Notes: a model not told the origin generated them from the letters alone. Positions 1 through 5,775 are shown, counted from the first letter of the stretch. The stretch: 6,288 nt of DNA from Candidatus Pacearchaeota archaeon UBA92 (GCA_002497285.1 DANJ01000003.1:1-6288), one strand, 5' to 3'. A program made the numbers and translations.

Positions 1-171
1 AACCTGTGTTTCCATTTTTATCTCCACGCGAAGCGCGTTGTCGTGCTCCGCAAAGTTTATTTACGTGAGAAAGCTACCACTACAAATGTTGTTCAGGGAG
101 CAACAACTTGCTCTCCCTGTTTTATATTTATTTTAGTAGAAATAATTACCGCAATTCATTCATTGGCTTGA
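1..171 (+). other. Uncertain open frame, possibly the 3' tail of an IS605 tnpB
   Basis: The frame beginning at base 1 is open until TGA at 169-171; a second frame (from base 2) is open until TAG at 134-136. Neither gives a protein end that I can match confidently to the TnpB C-terminus, so the coding status is unproven. The reason to suspect tnpB is position: in IS605-type elements the tnpB stop lies just upstream of a right-end hairpin like the one at 149-191, and the hairpin is in the matching orientation. The frame-1 stop falls inside that hairpin, which makes the frame-2 stop, 12 bases before it, slightly more natural for a tnpB end. It could equally be a decayed element or untranslated DNA. 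Confidence 0.25.
94..134 (+). terminator. Hairpin followed by T-rich tract
   Basis: CAGGGA (94-99) plus GCAA (100-103) pair with TTGC (108-111) plus TCCCTG (114-119), with a CAAC loop and a two-base bulge at 112-113. A T-rich run follows at 120-134. This is terminator-like. A competing hairpin, GTTGTT (88-93) with AACAAC (102-107), uses some of the same bases, so the two folds exclude each other. In an IS605 context this region could instead be part of the structured RNA made from the tnpB 3' end. Confidence 0.4.
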
Positions 172-191
172 AAGCCAAGGATTTCTTGCGG
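149..191 (+). mobile_element. IS200/IS605-type right-end hairpin
   Basis: There is a nested inverted repeat: outer stem CCGCAA (149-154) with TTGCGG (186-191), inner stem TTGGCT (163-168) with AGCCAA (173-178) around a TGAA loop. The layout, with 'ATTCATT' before the inner stem and 'GGATTTC' after it, resembles the right ends of IS200/IS605-family elements in archaea, which TnpA recognises as single-stranded hairpins and which overlap the 3' end of the TnpB guide RNA. The + orientation predicts tnpB on the + strand, upstream and mostly outside the window. The exact cleavage site is not visible, but the element probably ends at about 192-200. Recognition is by pattern only. Confidence 0.6.
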
Positions 192-195
192 AAGG

Positions 196-462
196 ATTAA
201 AATAATTAGTGCAATAATTGCTTTTTTATCTATAATTATTGGAGAGTATCTTATAACCAATTATTATATTTATCAATATTTAGTATCAGAAAGTATTCAG
301 ACAGGATATTTGATAAATCCTTTAATTGTGATAGAAGTTTTTATTTATAGTATTCCAGAGGATCCATTCGGCATAATTTTCTGGTTAATTGCTATCTGGT
401 CAGCTTATTCTTTTATAAAGCCTCCAAAGCTTAGAAAGCCAATTAGCTTTCAAAAAAATTAA
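196..462 (+). pseudogene. Small two-TM membrane protein lacking an ATG start, abutting an IS end
   Basis: An 88-codon frame ending in TAA at 460-462 encodes a plausible membrane protein: a hydrophobic segment at residues 3-20 (KIISAIIAFLSIIIGEYL), a second hydrophobic stretch around residues 38-52, and a Trp-rich one around 60-74 (IIFWLIAIWSAYSFI), then a basic tail. The first in-frame standard starts are TTG at 310 and GTG at 328, which would discard the first membrane segment. The natural N-terminus appears to be at codon 196, which reads ATT followed by AAA ATA ATT, where ATG AAA would be expected. The putative IS605 right end stops immediately upstream, so the start codon and promoter were probably replaced by the insertion. 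Alternatives are translation from ATT or a gene split by the element with its 5' part left of the window. The family is not recognised. Confidence 0.5.
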
Positions 463-510
463 TTTGAGGAGGGGTTATTTTTAAGATTATAAATTGAGTT
501 TCTTAGGCAT

Positions 511-526
511 TAGGTTTAAAAACCTA
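511..526 (+). promoter_or_regulatory. Palindromic TATA region, leaderless promoter of the ribosomal operon
   Basis: TAGGTTT-AA-AAACCTA is a perfect 7-bp inverted repeat around an AA centre. It contains a TATA-box-like TTTAAAAA (515-522) centred about 26 bases before the ATG at 544, the distance expected if transcription starts at the start codon itself. No Shine-Dalgarno sequence precedes the ATG ('CTACACCTAAC'), which agrees with a leaderless mRNA. The symmetry might also provide a dimeric regulator site, but this is not shown. The rest of the gap (463-510) has a GAGGAGG run at 466-472 with no usable start after it, and nothing else that I can identify. Confidence 0.6.
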
Positions 527-543
527 ATTTTTCTACACCTAAC

Positions 544-801
544 ATGACAAAAGGAATAGTAGTCCAGTTCAGACGAGGAAGACATACAATACATGAGAGA
601 CATTTTCTCTTGGATTTAGGATTGAAAGACAGAGAAGAAGCCAAAAAGATGAAAGGCAAAGAAGTTGTTTGGAAGTCTCCTGCTGGAAAAGAGATTCATG
701 GAAAGATAGCTGATGCTCATGGAAATAATGGTCTTGTTCGTGCGATTTTTGAAAGAGGATTGCCAGGACAGGCAGTAACTACAGAGGTTGAGGTAAAATA
801 A
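544..801 (+). CDS. rpl35ae: 50S ribosomal protein L35Ae
   Basis: This 85-residue protein is a large-subunit ribosomal protein of the archaeal/eukaryotic L35Ae (eL33) family, which binds rRNA on the 50S subunit. The diagnostic C-terminal half is intact: a 'GKEVVWKSPAGKEIHGKI' strand region (about residues 38-55), then 'HGNNGLVRAIFERGLPGQA' (about 59-77), which is the family hallmark, the latter matching the conserved HGNNG-VRA-F-GLPGQA pattern. The N-terminus starts with the usual basic GIVVQFRRGRHT strand. Length is normal for archaeal members. The ATG at 544 fits the leaderless promoter. It is the first gene of an operon with a 56-residue protein and L10e downstream; a GAGG at 790-793 near its end likely serves the next start at 803. 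Confidence 0.93.
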   Translation: MTKGIVVQFRRGRHTIHERHFLLDLGLKDREEAKKMKGKEVVWKSPAGKEIHGKIADAHGNNGLVRAIFERGLPGQAVTTEVEVK

Positions 802-802
802 A

Positions 803-973
803 ATGCATAGAGATGGAATAGAAGAGAATGAAATTTATGAGGTTCATTATAGAGTAAGAATGAATGAGATAGTTCATTCTGGCTTACCTGGACACTTAAT
901 GGAGAGAACATTGAGCAAACTTGAAAACAGGGGAATAGAATATGATGTTAGAAAGATAGGAGAACTAAAATAA
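803..973 (+). CDS. 56-residue protein of unknown function inside ribosomal operon
   Basis: This frame starts at ATG one base after the L35Ae stop and ends in TAA immediately before the L10e ATG. It begins MHRDGIEENE and ends IEYDVRKIGELK. The predicted layout is strand (YEVHYRVRM, residues 12-20), a GLPGH turn, helix (LMERTLSKLENRG, 32-44), strand (IEYDVRKIG, 45-53): a compact beta-alpha-beta fold with mixed charge. It has no membrane segment or cysteine. GAGG at 790-793 is a reasonable ribosome binding site. The gapless packing between two ribosomal genes, intact frame and codon use like its neighbours (AGA, ATA, GAA) argue that it is translated. I do not recognise a family. I considered the small ribosomal protein LX, but its usual signature is absent. 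A ribosome-associated role is inferred from position only. Confidence 0.72.
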   Translation: MHRDGIEENEIYEVHYRVRMNEIVHSGLPGHLMERTLSKLENRGIEYDVRKIGELK

Positions 974-1510
974 ATGGCATCCTTAAGAAAAGCATCTGCC
1001 TATTCGAGAAGAACGGTAAGACCTTATACTAGAAAGTCTAAAAGCAAAGGTAAGAGTTACATAAAAGTTGTCCCGCATAATCATATTGTCAAATATAATA
1101 TGGGAGAGCTAAGAGCCCATAATGAAGGGAAATTTAAGAATCATTTGCGTTTGATTTCCACGGAGAAAATTCAGGTAAGAGATAATTCCTTAGAATCATG
1201 TAGACAGCTTATTAATAAGGCACTTGATAAAGCCCTTCTTGGAAAATATTATTTTGAAGTAAGAGTATATCCACATCATATTCTGAGAAATAACAAGACT
1301 GCTGCAGGTGCTGGGGCTGACAGACTTTCTTCTGGTATGAAGCATAGTTTTGGCGTAACTGAAGGGAGAGCTGCACTTGTCGGTCCTGGAAAAGATATTT
1401 TCTTTGTTTCTGTTGAAGGAGAAAATGACGTTAGAGTTGCGAGAGAAATTATGCAAAGAGTTAAGGCGAAACTGCCTTGTAGAAGCAAGATTGTGTTTCA
1501 GAAGTCCTGA
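974..1510 (+). CDS. rpl10e: 50S ribosomal protein L10e (archaeal uL16)
   Basis: This 178-residue protein is the archaeal L10e, the equivalent of bacterial L16. It sits near the peptidyl-transferase centre and helps position the A-site tRNA. Family features are clear: 'RPYTRKS' near the N-terminus (residues 17-23), 'KVVPHNHIVKYNMG' (31-44), 'IQVRDNSLESCRQLINKAL' (66-84), the strongly conserved 'VRVYPHHILRNNK' (96-108), then 'GAGADRLSSGMKHSFG' (112-127) and the closing 'LPCRSKIV' (167-174). The length matches archaeal homologues (about 170-180). Its ATG follows the previous stop with no spacer, and AGGAG at 958-962 lies inside the upstream gene, so translation is probably coupled. It is the last gene of the operon, followed by a T-rich terminator tract. 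Confidence 0.95.
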   Translation: MASLRKASAYSRRTVRPYTRKSKSKGKSYIKVVPHNHIVKYNMGELRAHNEGKFKNHLRLISTEKIQVRDNSLESCRQLINKALDKALLGKYYFEVRVYPHHILRNNKTAAGAGADRLSSGMKHSFGVTEGRAALVGPGKDIFFVSVEGENDVRVAREIMQRVKAKLPCRSKIVFQKS

Positions 1511-1629
1511 TTTTTATCTTCCTTGTCTTTTTTGTCTGATTTAAGATTATTTTTATTAGAATCTTCGTCGTCTCTGTAATTTGGGGAAGGCATGGTATCA
1601 AAACAATACTTATGATACAGATCTGGCAT
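1498..1629 (-). CDS. Possible 43-residue acidic/lysine-rich small protein
   Basis: A minus-strand frame starts at ATG (1629) and stops at TGA (1498-1500), overlapping the end of the L10e gene by 13 bases. It begins MPDLYHKYCFDTMPSPNYRD and ends in a low-complexity Asp/Lys/Asn tail. In favour: the palindromic TATA box at 1651-1660 is centred about 26 bases upstream, the same leaderless spacing seen for other genes here, and the N-terminal part is not low complexity. Against: the lysine-rich tail is exactly what the antisense of a T-rich terminator tract would give, and the frame is short. An inner ATG at 1593 is an alternative start. No family is recognised. Confidence 0.35.
   Translation of the reverse strand: MPDLYHKYCFDTMPSPNYRDDEDSNKNNLKSDKKDKEDKNQDF
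1511..1533 (+). terminator. T-rich terminator tract after L10e
   Basis: Directly after the L10e stop codon there is a T5 run (1511-1515) and a T6 run (1528-1533) within a pyrimidine-rich stretch, without a strong hairpin. Archaeal RNA polymerase commonly terminates at such oligo-T tracts, so this is the likely end of the ribosomal operon transcript. The same bases would encode the lysine-rich tail of the candidate minus-strand small gene. Confidence 0.5.
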
Positions 1630-1650
1630 AGATTAATGAGGTATTCTAAT

Positions 1651-1660
1651 TATTTAAATA
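1651..1660. promoter_or_regulatory. Perfectly palindromic TATA box, possibly bidirectional
   Basis: TATTTAAATA is its own reverse complement. On the minus strand its centre lies about 26 bases from the ATG at 1629, giving a leaderless start for the small ORF. On the plus strand the same box predicts a transcript start near 1682 and a leader of about 40 bases before the ABC transporter, whose start has a clear ribosome binding site. It is the best TATA element in the 1511-1722 gap; nothing else is evident there apart from the terminator tract and the small ORF. Confidence 0.5.
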
Positions 1661-1710
1661 TTTTTATTGAGGGAGAGAAAGATTTTTAACACATGTTTTA
1701 CTAAAATTGA

Positions 1711-1720
1711 AGGAGAGGAG
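1711..1720 (+). promoter_or_regulatory. Strong double ribosome binding site of the ABC transporter
   Basis: AGGAGAGGAG holds two AGGAG copies in tandem; the first ends 7 bases before the ATG at 1723, a good Shine-Dalgarno spacing. Unlike the leaderless genes in this window, this gene therefore appears to have a leader and SD-driven initiation. Confidence 0.75.
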
Positions 1721-1722
1721 TT

Positions 1723-3504
1723 ATGGAAAAAGAGAAGACATCAAATCCATTGTGGAATGTATTAAAAACTGAATGGGAATTCCTTGGAAATAAGAAAAAG
1801 ATTTTCTTGGTTTATATGTCTTTTTTTGCAATTGCGGGAATTATTAACCTTCTTACTCCATTGCTTATAGGTTCTATTTTTAATTCCATACAGAATAATA
1901 TTTCTTCAGAAACAGAGCTAAATGGCTTAATCTTTAAGATCTTCTTAATACTTGCAATTACAATTGGGTTTTGGATATTTCATGGTACTGGAAGAATAAT
2001 GGAATACCTTACAGGATATCAGGTCCATAGGAATTATACAAACTCAAAGATTAGAAAAATTTTAGACTTGCCAGTTAAATGGCATAAAGATAATCATTCC
2101 GGGGATACTATTGATAAACTTGAGAGAGGAAGAACAGCTTTATTTAATTTTTCTGGAGGTACTACTTATGATATTGTCTATGGTGTATTAAGCATATTTG
2201 GTTCAATATTTATTTTGTTTTTCATAGATAAAAAAATTGCAATATTTACTTTAGTATTCGCTCTTGCAACAATCTTTACTATAATGAAAGTTGACTCTAA
2301 ACTACATAAATATTACAAGGAGCTTAATAAATATAGTAATAAGCTTTCTGCTTCAATTTATGATTATGTTAGCAATACAATAACCGTTATAACTCTTAGG
2401 TTGAAAGGCACTGTTGCAGATGAGATAGACTCTAAACTTGCGGCGAGTTATAAAACTGAAAGAACATCTTCTGTACTGAATGAGTTTAAGTGGGGTTTCG
2501 CAAGTGTTGCTCTTTCTCTTATGACTGTACTTGTATTAAGCTATAAGGCATATACAGATTATCATACAAATGGAATTATACTTATTGGCACATTATATAT
2601 TTTATATGGATATCTTGACAAAGTAGGGGAGAGCTTCTTTAGATTTGCTGGATTATATGGTGCTCTTGTAAGATTTGATGCCAGAATCAGGGGAGCTTAT
2701 CCGATTGATGAGGCCTACGCTTTAATAGAAAAGAAAGAAGGCGGAAAAATTTCTCCTGACTGGAAAAATGTAGAATTTAAAGATGTGGATTTTACATATG
2801 ACAAGGAAGGAAAAAAACAACATATAGACAAAGTTTCCATTAAGTTCAGAAGGGGTGAGAAAGTTGCATTAATCGGAGAGAGTGGTTCTGGCAAGAGCAC
2901 TATTCTAGCTCTAATAAGAGGACTTTATGAGCCCGATTCAGGAGAGGTTTATGTAAATGGGATAAAAGTCGAAAATGGATTTGGTAAAGTTAGGAAAAAG
3001 ATTACATTAATTCCTCAAGATCCTGAAATATTCAATAATACCTTAAAGTATAATATAACAATGGACTTGCCTGCAAAGAAAGAGGACGTTCAAAAAGTAA
3101 TCGCCATGGCTCAATTTGGAAAAGTTATAGAAAGACTCGAGAAAGGTTTGGAAACGAGTGTTATGGAGAAAGGAGTTTCTTTGAGTGGGGGAGAAAAACA
3201 AAGATTGGCTTTGGCAAGAGGATTATTAGCCGCAAAGAAAAGCCAGATAGTTCTGATGGACGAACCTACAAGTAGTGTAGACAGCAATAATGAGATGAAA
3301 ATTTATGATAGTATATTTTCAAACTTTAAAGATAAAACTGTAATCTCTTCTGTGCATAAGTTAAACCTGCTTGAAAAATTTGACTATGTTTATATGTTTG
3401 ATAGAGGAAAAATTATTGCTTCTGGAACATTTAATGAACTTAAAAAGAACCCTCGATTTGCTAGCATCTGGAAGAAATATATCACCGGAAGGAAAGAGAA
3501 ATAA
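1723..3504 (+). CDS. ABC exporter half-transporter (membrane domain fused to ATPase)
   Basis: This 593-residue protein joins an exporter-type membrane domain to an ATP-binding domain and would work as a dimer, pumping a substrate out of the cell. Six membrane segments are visible near residues 27-52, 68-87, 150-168, 170-188, 258-275 and 283-299. The ATPase has an A-loop tyrosine (Y359), Walker A GESGSGKST (385-393), Q-loop Q432, an X-loop-like segment before the signature LSGGEKQ (487-493), Walker B IVLMDEP (509-515) with catalytic E514, D-loop SSVD (517-520) and H-loop H545. All catalytic elements are intact and the length is typical of half-transporters. The substrate (lipid, drug, peptide) cannot be told; there is no N-terminal peptidase domain. 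No second half-transporter is adjacent, so a homodimer is likely. The next gene begins 40 bases downstream with its own TATA-like element. Confidence 0.92.
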   Translation: MEKEKTSNPLWNVLKTEWEFLGNKKKIFLVYMSFFAIAGIINLLTPLLIGSIFNSIQNNISSETELNGLIFKIFLILAITIGFWIFHGTGRIMEYLTGYQVHRNYTNSKIRKILDLPVKWHKDNHSGDTIDKLERGRTALFNFSGGTTYDIVYGVLSIFGSIFILFFIDKKIAIFTLVFALATIFTIMKVDSKLHKYYKELNKYSNKLSASIYDYVSNTITVITLRLKGTVADEIDSKLAASYKTERTSSVLNEFKWGFASVALSLMTVLVLSYKAYTDYHTNGIILIGTLYILYGYLDKVGESFFRFAGLYGALVRFDARIRGAYPIDEAYALIEKKEGGKISPDWKNVEFKDVDFTYDKEGKKQHIDKVSIKFRRGEKVALIGESGSGKSTILALIRGLYEPDSGEVYVNGIKVENGFGKVRKKITLIPQDPEIFNNTLKYNITMDLPAKKEDVQKVIAMAQFGKVIERLEKGLETSVMEKGVSLSGGEKQRLALARGLLAAKKSQIVLMDEPTSSVDSNNEMKIYDSIFSNFKDKTVISSVHKLNLLEKFDYVYMFDRGKIIASGTFNELKKNPRFASIWKKYITGRKEK

Positions 3505-3515
3505 GAAAAGAAAAC

Positions 3516-3523
3516 CTAATAAA
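3516..3523 (+). promoter_or_regulatory. Weak TATA-like element before the 209-residue gene
   Basis: CTAATAAA is centred about 25 bases before the ATG at 3545 and preceded by AAAACC, which would suit a BRE. The spacing matches the other leaderless promoters here. No Shine-Dalgarno sequence is seen before the ATG ('GATATATAGATT'). The gene could still be read through from the ABC transporter. Confidence 0.4.
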
Positions 3524-3544
3524 CCTTTGATTGATATATAGATT

Positions 3545-4174
3545 ATGAAAAAGGTGGAGATTGTAGGAATTGCATTTGTGTTCTTTGGTTTTGCTCTTTT
3601 ATTAAACTCTGCAATGGGTTTAACCGGACTTGTAATTATTAGTGCAGATTCTGGACTTAAAGACCTTGCGAGACTTGGCAGTTTTGTCGGGACTGTTTTT
3701 ATTCTTATTGGCGGAGTTTTGATTTGGGAAAGTGCTGTTGCTGAAGAGAGGAAAGTAAGAAAATCGGACTTAGAAGGAAGCGTTCAGGAAGCAATAAAGC
3801 AGGGTGTTCCTGAAAATGATGCAAAATTAATTTACAAATATGCTAATAAAATGGTAAGTTCTGGGAAGTGGGTTGAACTTGGAATTATAACCGTTAGAGA
3901 TACTAACAATCCAGAAGAATTTCCACATGGAACTTCTCTATGTAGATATTGGGGGCCTTCTAAGTATGAAGGAGCTTCAACTAAGAGGTTAAAAAATTTA
4001 TATGATAATGGAACAATAGGAAAGACGCATGAAGTAGTCAGAGGTAGTGATGTTTATCTAGAGGGTGGAAGAGAATCTGAAGGAACAATGAGTGTTCCAA
4101 AGACAGGGAGAGTTTTACATAGGCATTGGGAAGTTGCGCAGATGTATAAGAAAATGGCCCATAAAGAAGAATAA
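3545..4174 (+). CDS. Two-TM membrane protein with soluble C-terminal domain, unknown function
   Basis: This 209-residue protein has two hydrophobic segments close to its N-terminus (about residues 6-32 and 44-62), joined by a short loop with several charged residues, followed by a hydrophilic domain of about 145 residues. The C-terminal part has a helical stretch (74-108), then a region rich in Gly, His, Arg and Trp: 'PHGTSLCRYWGP' (127-138), a basic helix 'TKRLKNLYDNG' (146-156), and 'GRVLHRHWEVAQMYKKM' (188-204). Positive charge after TM2 suggests that the domain is cytoplasmic. The N-terminal segment with 'GLTGLVI' resembles membrane anchors frequent in small archaea, but I recognise no family for the soluble domain. 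It lies 40 bases after the ABC transporter on the same strand, so a partnership is possible but unproven. Its stop codon abuts that of the convergent gene. Confidence 0.8.
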   Translation: MKKVEIVGIAFVFFGFALLLNSAMGLTGLVIISADSGLKDLARLGSFVGTVFILIGGVLIWESAVAEERKVRKSDLEGSVQEAIKQGVPENDAKLIYKYANKMVSSGKWVELGIITVRDTNNPEEFPHGTSLCRYWGPSKYEGASTKRLKNLYDNGTIGKTHEVVRGSDVYLEGGRESEGTMSVPKTGRVLHRHWEVAQMYKKMAHKEE

Positions 4175-4432
4175 TTATTGAGAAAGTTGTCTCATGTGAT
4201 GGTATAATTGATCTTTTTTTCTGGTATGGTATGTTCTCGCCGATTGATCGTGAAGACCATGAACAAATTCTAGTGCGTCTGACAAAACATTAGGTATCTC
4301 CTCAGTATCAACCCTAGAGCCAAGTCTTTCTCCAACATCATAGACTAATGATAAAGACGCTCTTCCCTCGTAAGCATGCCTAAATAATTGAGCTAATTCT
4401 CTTCTTATTATTTCTACTTTTTCGCTTGTCAT
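4175..4432 (-). CDS. 85-residue helical protein of unknown function
   Basis: This is a soluble, mostly helical small protein: helix (SEKVEIIRRELAQLFRHAYE, residues 3-22), a second segment around 'LSLVYDVGERLG' (27-38), a third around 'IPNVLSDALEFVHGLHDQS' (46-64) and a His/Arg/Lys-rich C-terminal helix to residue 85. It has no cysteine and no membrane segment. Its ATG lies one base after the stop of the 436-residue gene, with a purine-rich stretch (GGGAAAGAGGAAAG) upstream serving as ribosome binding site, so the two genes are translationally coupled and probably act together. Its stop codon directly touches that of the convergent + strand gene. I do not recognise the family; a small partner or regulatory subunit of the 436-residue protein is a guess from context. 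Confidence 0.75.
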   Translation of the reverse strand: MTSEKVEIIRRELAQLFRHAYEGRASLSLVYDVGERLGSRVDTEEIPNVLSDALEFVHGLHDQSARTYHTRKKDQLYHHMRQLSQ

Positions 4433-4433
4433 C

Positions 4434-5744
4434 TTACTTTCCTCTTTCCCTTAAGGTATCGTATTCTTTATTTAGAATTTCTGGAACAACTATTCCTTTT
4501 TTTCTTAGTGTTTCATCTGGTAGAACAAGTTCAACATGGCTTTCTCTTCTTGTCACGTCATCAATTGAAGTGTAAGGATGATTGAGTTTTTGTGAAATAT
4601 GACTAGTGACTAAAGTATCAGGAAATTCAGCCCAACGAAGAGATTTATGAGAAAGATATTTTCTTACAAGTATTGGAGGATGTTCATCACTTATTGCAAT
4701 AGAATAGACTGGACCTTTCCCATTTCCTTTGGGCTCAAATCTTCTCGCTATTGTTTCCCAAGGTGTGCCTACAAATTCCCTACAATATCCAACCGGAACA
4801 TAATAAAAAGATTCCTGAAGATATTTAGAGATATTGTCCACTAAAGTCGTAACTGCTGCGTGCCTTCTGTCTTCCTGGCTTCCTGGCTCTAAGGATATTT
4901 CCTGCTCTTTCTGTCTTAAGACTTTGAATTGTGCTCTGTCTGATGGACTGTTGATTGCCATTACCAATTCTGAACTGAAAATTTTTGAATTCTTTAATGC
5001 AGAAACACTCATTTCGTACTGACTTGAATTTTTTCCATAATAATTAACTATCAAATCTGTGACAAGTCTATACAGTTCTAGCTCATCGGGAGTCATATTT
5101 TCTAGAGATTTGAAAAAATTGAAATTGAATGGCAAGTGTGGCATTATAGATTCTGTTTTTCTTTGTCTTGGAAATAGGCCAGTCATATTTGCCCATTGGG
5201 GCGTTCCAGACTGTTCATCAATGGCTAAGGCAATTTCAGGAATTGCTAAATGAACTCCGATGATAGATAGGTCCTTTCCTTTTCCTTCATTGTATAGATT
5301 ATCTTCATTTCCCACTCTAGCCCCAGGATAACCTATATTAACCGCTCTGGCTGAATCATAAAACGGAAGAGCAAAATCGTATTCTCCTCTTTCCTTGGAT
5401 TTAACAACTCCTGTAAATCTTGTCTGTTCTCTTCTAACTTTTGGAAGAGCTAAATCTGTGAGTTGTCTTGACCCTGTTCTCCTAGATACATTAAGAATAT
5501 TTTTCGAGCCCTCTCTTTTTTCAACTGCATCCACAAAAGTAGGCTCAACTTCACCATAATCTTCATTGTGTCTTTCAGACCAGTCTCTTAATCTTGTTCT
5601 AATTTCTTTAGGAGTTTCAAGCATTACCTGGGCAATAATGTAAGCAGCAGGACTTACAAATAGGTCTTGCCTCCCAGGCATTGCTAAACGCAAACCATAA
5701 TTTCTTGGTAAGATTTGTCCTGTTTTTCTCGGTCTTTTCGCCAT
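4434..5744 (-). CDS. 436-residue soluble protein of unknown function
   Basis: This is a large soluble protein with a basic N-terminus (MAKRPRKTGQ) and no signal peptide or membrane segment. The middle alternates strands and helices: a hydrophobic region at about 155-180 (DLSIIGVHLAIPEIALAIDE), an aromatic-rich 'LPFNFNFFKSL' (204-214), a helix 'TPDELELYRLVTDLIVNYY' (218-236), a Tyr-rich segment around 313-320 (FYYVPVGY), the only cysteine (C321), and a charged region at 346-375 (VYSIAISDEHPPILVRKYL and on). The C-terminus is acidic/basic mixed. I recognise no catalytic motif or family; many Arg and Lys residues (for example 47-53, 87-110) would allow nucleic acid binding, but that is inference. 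The start at 5744 is supported by a TATA box centred about 26 bases upstream. It is the first gene of a two-gene minus-strand operon with the 85-residue protein. Confidence 0.82.
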   Translation of the reverse strand: MAKRPRKTGQILPRNYGLRLAMPGRQDLFVSPAAYIIAQVMLETPKEIRTRLRDWSERHNEDYGEVEPTFVDAVEKREGSKNILNVSRRTGSRQLTDLALPKVRREQTRFTGVVKSKERGEYDFALPFYDSARAVNIGYPGARVGNEDNLYNEGKGKDLSIIGVHLAIPEIALAIDEQSGTPQWANMTGLFPRQRKTESIMPHLPFNFNFFKSLENMTPDELELYRLVTDLIVNYYGKNSSQYEMSVSALKNSKIFSSELVMAINSPSDRAQFKVLRQKEQEISLEPGSQEDRRHAAVTTLVDNISKYLQESFYYVPVGYCREFVGTPWETIARRFEPKGNGKGPVYSIAISDEHPPILVRKYLSHKSLRWAEFPDTLVTSHISQKLNHPYTSIDDVTRRESHVELVLPDETLRKKGIVVPEILNKEYDTLRERGK

Positions 5745-5765
5745 GAAAATTTAGGTTAAATTGAG

Positions 5766-5775
5766 CTTTTAAAGG
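5766..5775 (-). promoter_or_regulatory. Leaderless promoter of the 436-residue gene
   Basis: On the minus strand this reads CCTTTAAAAG, a TATA-like core preceded by AAACC as a possible BRE. Its centre is about 26 bases from the ATG at 5744, and no Shine-Dalgarno sequence precedes that ATG ('CCTAAATTTTC'), so a leaderless mRNA is expected. Confidence 0.55.

Noticed and set aside
803..973. Ribosomal protein LX/L18Ae as the identity of the 56-residue gene
   Set aside because: Size is shorter than usual and the expected N-terminal strand and the closing basic-strand signature are missing; the similarity is only in general fold layout.
717..1488. Minus-strand frames of 64-86 codons opposite the L35Ae and L10e genes
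   Set aside because: They are shadows of highly conserved ribosomal protein genes on the other strand.
4617..4690. Box C/D small RNA candidate on the minus strand (GTGATGA followed by CTGA)
   Set aside because: It lies inside the 436-residue coding region, internal D'/C' boxes and a terminal stem are not evident, and such short boxes occur by chance.
4647..5253. Several plus-strand frames of 62-65 codons opposite the 436-residue gene
   Set aside because: They are antisense to a long, well-supported gene, have no promoter or ribosome binding site pattern, and translate into sequences without domain character.
1723..5744. A defence or conflict system formed by the ABC exporter, the 209-residue membrane protein and the 436/85-residue pair
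   Set aside because: The two halves are convergent with separate promoters, and no nuclease, toxin, CRISPR or signalling domain is recognisable, so there is no sequence support for one system.
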